Positions 6,092-7,120 of a DNA stretch of 7,120 bases are shown in pieces. Source of the DNA: Propionibacteriaceae bacterium (lineage in GTDB: Bacteria; Actinomycetota; Actinomycetes; Propionibacteriales; Propionibacteriaceae). The notes under the pieces were generated by a model, which saw only the letters and a program-made list of their open reading frames with translations, had not been told where the DNA came from and did not search any database. Positions within the stretch are counted from its first letter, which is position 1, and each line of letters begins with the position of its first letter. Location of the stretch: assembly GCA_024636075.1 (NCBI GenBank), contig JAGXHS010000045.1:1-7120 (forward strand). The letters are read 5' to 3'. The translations under genes were made by a program, and so were the position numbers.

Positions 6092-6385
6092 GTGATCTTC
6101 AAGCGTGTCGGCGACACCCGCCCTTACCCGGACCACGGTTTCGTGCAGAAGCAGTGGGCAGCCATTGCGCCACACCAGGTACGTCTCGACGAGTTGACCA
6201 CAACCAAGCGTGCCCTCGATCTCGAGGCAATGCTGGAAGAGGATTCCACCTTCTACGGAGATCTGTTCGCACACGTGGTCTCCTACCGCGGTGAGCTGTA
6301 TCTGGAGGACGGGCTGCATCGGGCGCTGCGGGCAGCCTTGCAACAGCGTCAAACCTTGCATGCGCGGGTGTTGGAGCTGAAGTAG
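6092..6385 (+). CDS. Small VapB-antitoxin-like conserved protein (97 aa)
   Basis: From the GTG the protein reads VIFKRVGDTRPYPDHGFVQK, then QVRLDELTTTKRALDLEAML (29-48), DSTFYGDLFAHVV (51-63) and YLEDGLHRALRAALQQR (70-86). I know this pattern as a widespread actinobacterial protein that automated pipelines call 'type II toxin-antitoxin VapB-family antitoxin'. No PIN-domain toxin lies beside it, and the usual neighbour is a LytR_C gene, as here, so a real antitoxin role is doubtful. The GTG at 6092 is preferred over ATGs further upstream because homologues begin at (M/V)IFK, the upstream residues look non-coding, and a -10 box places transcription start at the GTG. The downstream gene starts 47 bp later and is probably cotranscribed. 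Soluble; function unknown. Confidence 0.8.
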   Translation: MIFKRVGDTRPYPDHGFVQKQWAAIAPHQVRLDELTTTKRALDLEAMLEEDSTFYGDLFAHVVSYRGELYLEDGLHRALRAALQQRQTLHARVLELK

Positions 6386-6420
6386 GATTCATCCGTCACA
6401 TGCGTCCACGAAGATGATCG

Positions 6421-6425
6421 GAGGG
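6421..6425 (+). promoter_or_regulatory. Shine-Dalgarno fixing a TTG start
   Basis: GAGGG, within CGGAGGGT, lies 7 nt before the TTG at 6433. It decides this rare start codon for the LytR_C-domain gene, because no in-frame ATG or GTG lies before the membrane segment. Confidence 0.6.
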
Positions 6426-6432
6426 TTGGCCG

Positions 6433-6993
6433 TTGCACCGCTACGTCCGCCTGTTCGGCACGCCGATCACGTTGTTGGTGCTGCTCGGCGTCCTGTTCTA
6501 CGGGGCATGGTGGGGCTATCAGAACGTCATCAAGCCGCCGCCGGCTCGCGTGCCTGATCCTTGTGTCACCCAATCCGTCGGTTCACAGCTGAAGACATCA
6601 CAGGTGACGGTCAAGGTCTACAACGGTGGCAGCAAGACCGGTCTCGCCGGTACCGTCGGCGCCCAACTCAAGGCCGCCGGGTTCAAAGTGGCCTACATCG
6701 GCAACACCGATGAGCGGATCGCCAAGACCCTCGTGGTGGGCGCCACAGCAGAGAACCCCGAGGTGAAACTCACGTTGGGATTCTTCAAAGATGCCTCGGT
6801 CCGGGCTGATCAACGCAGCGACGGAACCGTGGAGGTGCTGGTCGGCAGAGACTTCGGTGGGATGAACCCGAAGGCCGCCCGCACGATGGCGGTACCCAGT
6901 GGCGCGGTGTGCCTGCCGTCGCCAACCCCTTCCCCAACACCCAGCGCAGCCGCGGCTGGGACTGCGAAGCCGACCGCCACCAAGACCTCCTGA
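6433..6993 (+). CDS. Membrane-anchored LytR_C-domain protein
   Basis: 186 residues. Starting at TTG, a short basic N-terminus (HRYVR) precedes one hydrophobic helix at about 8-30 (LFGTPITLLVLLGVLFYGAW), giving a signal-anchor with the rest outside. After a Pro-rich linker, residues 57-140 form a LytR_C domain: QVTVKVYNGGSKTGLAGTVG, LKAAGFKVAYIGN, and a last strand VEVLVGRDF. In LytR-CpsA-Psr enzymes this domain follows the glycopolymer-transferase domain; here it stands alone, so catalysis is not expected and a cell-envelope binding role is inferred. The tail (161-186) is a disordered Ser/Thr/Pro/Ala stretch with SPTPSPTPS. The two cysteines (44, 160) flank the domain outside the membrane and could pair. 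It follows the VapB-like gene by 47 bp, a recurring actinobacterial pair, and ends 10 bp from a convergent gene. Confidence 0.87.
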   Translation: MHRYVRLFGTPITLLVLLGVLFYGAWWGYQNVIKPPPARVPDPCVTQSVGSQLKTSQVTVKVYNGGSKTGLAGTVGAQLKAAGFKVAYIGNTDERIAKTLVVGATAENPEVKLTLGFFKDASVRADQRSDGTVEVLVGRDFGGMNPKAARTMAVPSGAVCLPSPTPSPTPSAAAAGTAKPTATKTS

Positions 6994-7003
6994 GCTGGGC
7001 GAC

Positions 7004-7120
7004 TCACTCTTCGACGTGCACGCCGTGCCAGCGGGCGAGCCGCCCGCCTCGGCCGACCTCGGTCAGTCGTTTCTCCACCCGGTGACGCATCGGCTTGGGG
7101 GCGACGATCAGCAGCTCGTC
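7004..7120 (-). CDS. C-terminal fragment of an unidentified protein, cut by the window edge
   Basis: The minus strand is open from the right edge to a TGA at 7004-7006, giving 38 residues that start DELLIVAPKPMRHRVEKRLT and end RWHGVHVEE. Third codon positions are GC-rich, and the stop lies 10 bp from the LytR_C stop in a compact tail-to-tail arrangement, which supports a real gene end. The segment looks like a final beta strand followed by a basic helix. I cannot name the family from so little. Confidence 0.6.
   Translation of the reverse strand, partial: DELLIVAPKPMRHRVEKRLTEVGRGGRLARWHGVHVEE

Noticed and set aside
6092..6385. A functional VapBC toxin-antitoxin module
   Set aside because: No PIN-domain protein is encoded on either side; the neighbours are a stress protein and a LytR_C protein.
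7031..7047. Inverted repeat GCGGGC-5 nt-GCCCGC
   Set aside because: It lies inside the coding end of the minus-strand partial gene and lacks a T-run; a GC-rich codon stretch explains it.

Overview
The window looks like chromosomal DNA from a fairly GC-rich actinobacterium. The signs are GTG and TTG starts, GC-rich third codon positions, a likely leaderless gene, and several small protein families I know from Actinomycetota. The largest gene resembles the pyrophosphate-type PEP carboxykinase of propionibacteria. With the amino-sugar genes next to it, this makes a Propionibacteriales relative the best guess, but the genus cannot be read from the sequence.

Layout: (1) 2-2854 (+) is a long reading frame, cut by the left edge. 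I read it as most of a PPi-type phosphoenolpyruvate carboxykinase, linking PEP and oxaloacetate with phosphate/PPi instead of ATP or GTP. (2) 2855-3492 is a broken zone. It holds a perfect 12-bp palindrome, a 41-codon ORF with an ideal Shine-Dalgarno, the first ~40 residues of a glucosamine-6-phosphate deaminase (nagB) that then runs into unrelated sequence and stops, and a run of ten C. (3) 3493-4290 (+) is an intact SIS-domain phosphosugar protein. Its start region is three 21-bp repeats, each with an in-frame ATG. (4) 4312-4713 (-) is a conserved actinobacterial protein of unknown function, tail to tail with the SIS gene. (5) 4899-5813 (+) is a two-domain universal stress protein, divergent from the previous gene. 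(6) 5814-6091 holds no clear gene, though one minus-strand frame looks partly coding. (7) 6092-6385 and 6433-6993 (+) form a probable two-gene unit: a small VapB-antitoxin-like protein that appears leaderless, and a membrane-anchored LytR_C-domain protein. (8) 7004-7120 (-) is the C-terminal end of an unidentified gene.

How the genes fit together: the PEP carboxykinase belongs to central carbon metabolism at the PEP/oxaloacetate node. The nagB remnant and the SIS gene suggest a former amino-sugar-phosphate locus that lost its deaminase and kept the SIS protein. The rest are housekeeping, stress and envelope-associated genes. No phage, IS element, CRISPR array, rRNA or tRNA was seen. The points most worth a second look are the carboxykinase active-site layout, the decayed nagB beside an intact SIS gene, the triple-ATG repeat, and the leaderless promoter.
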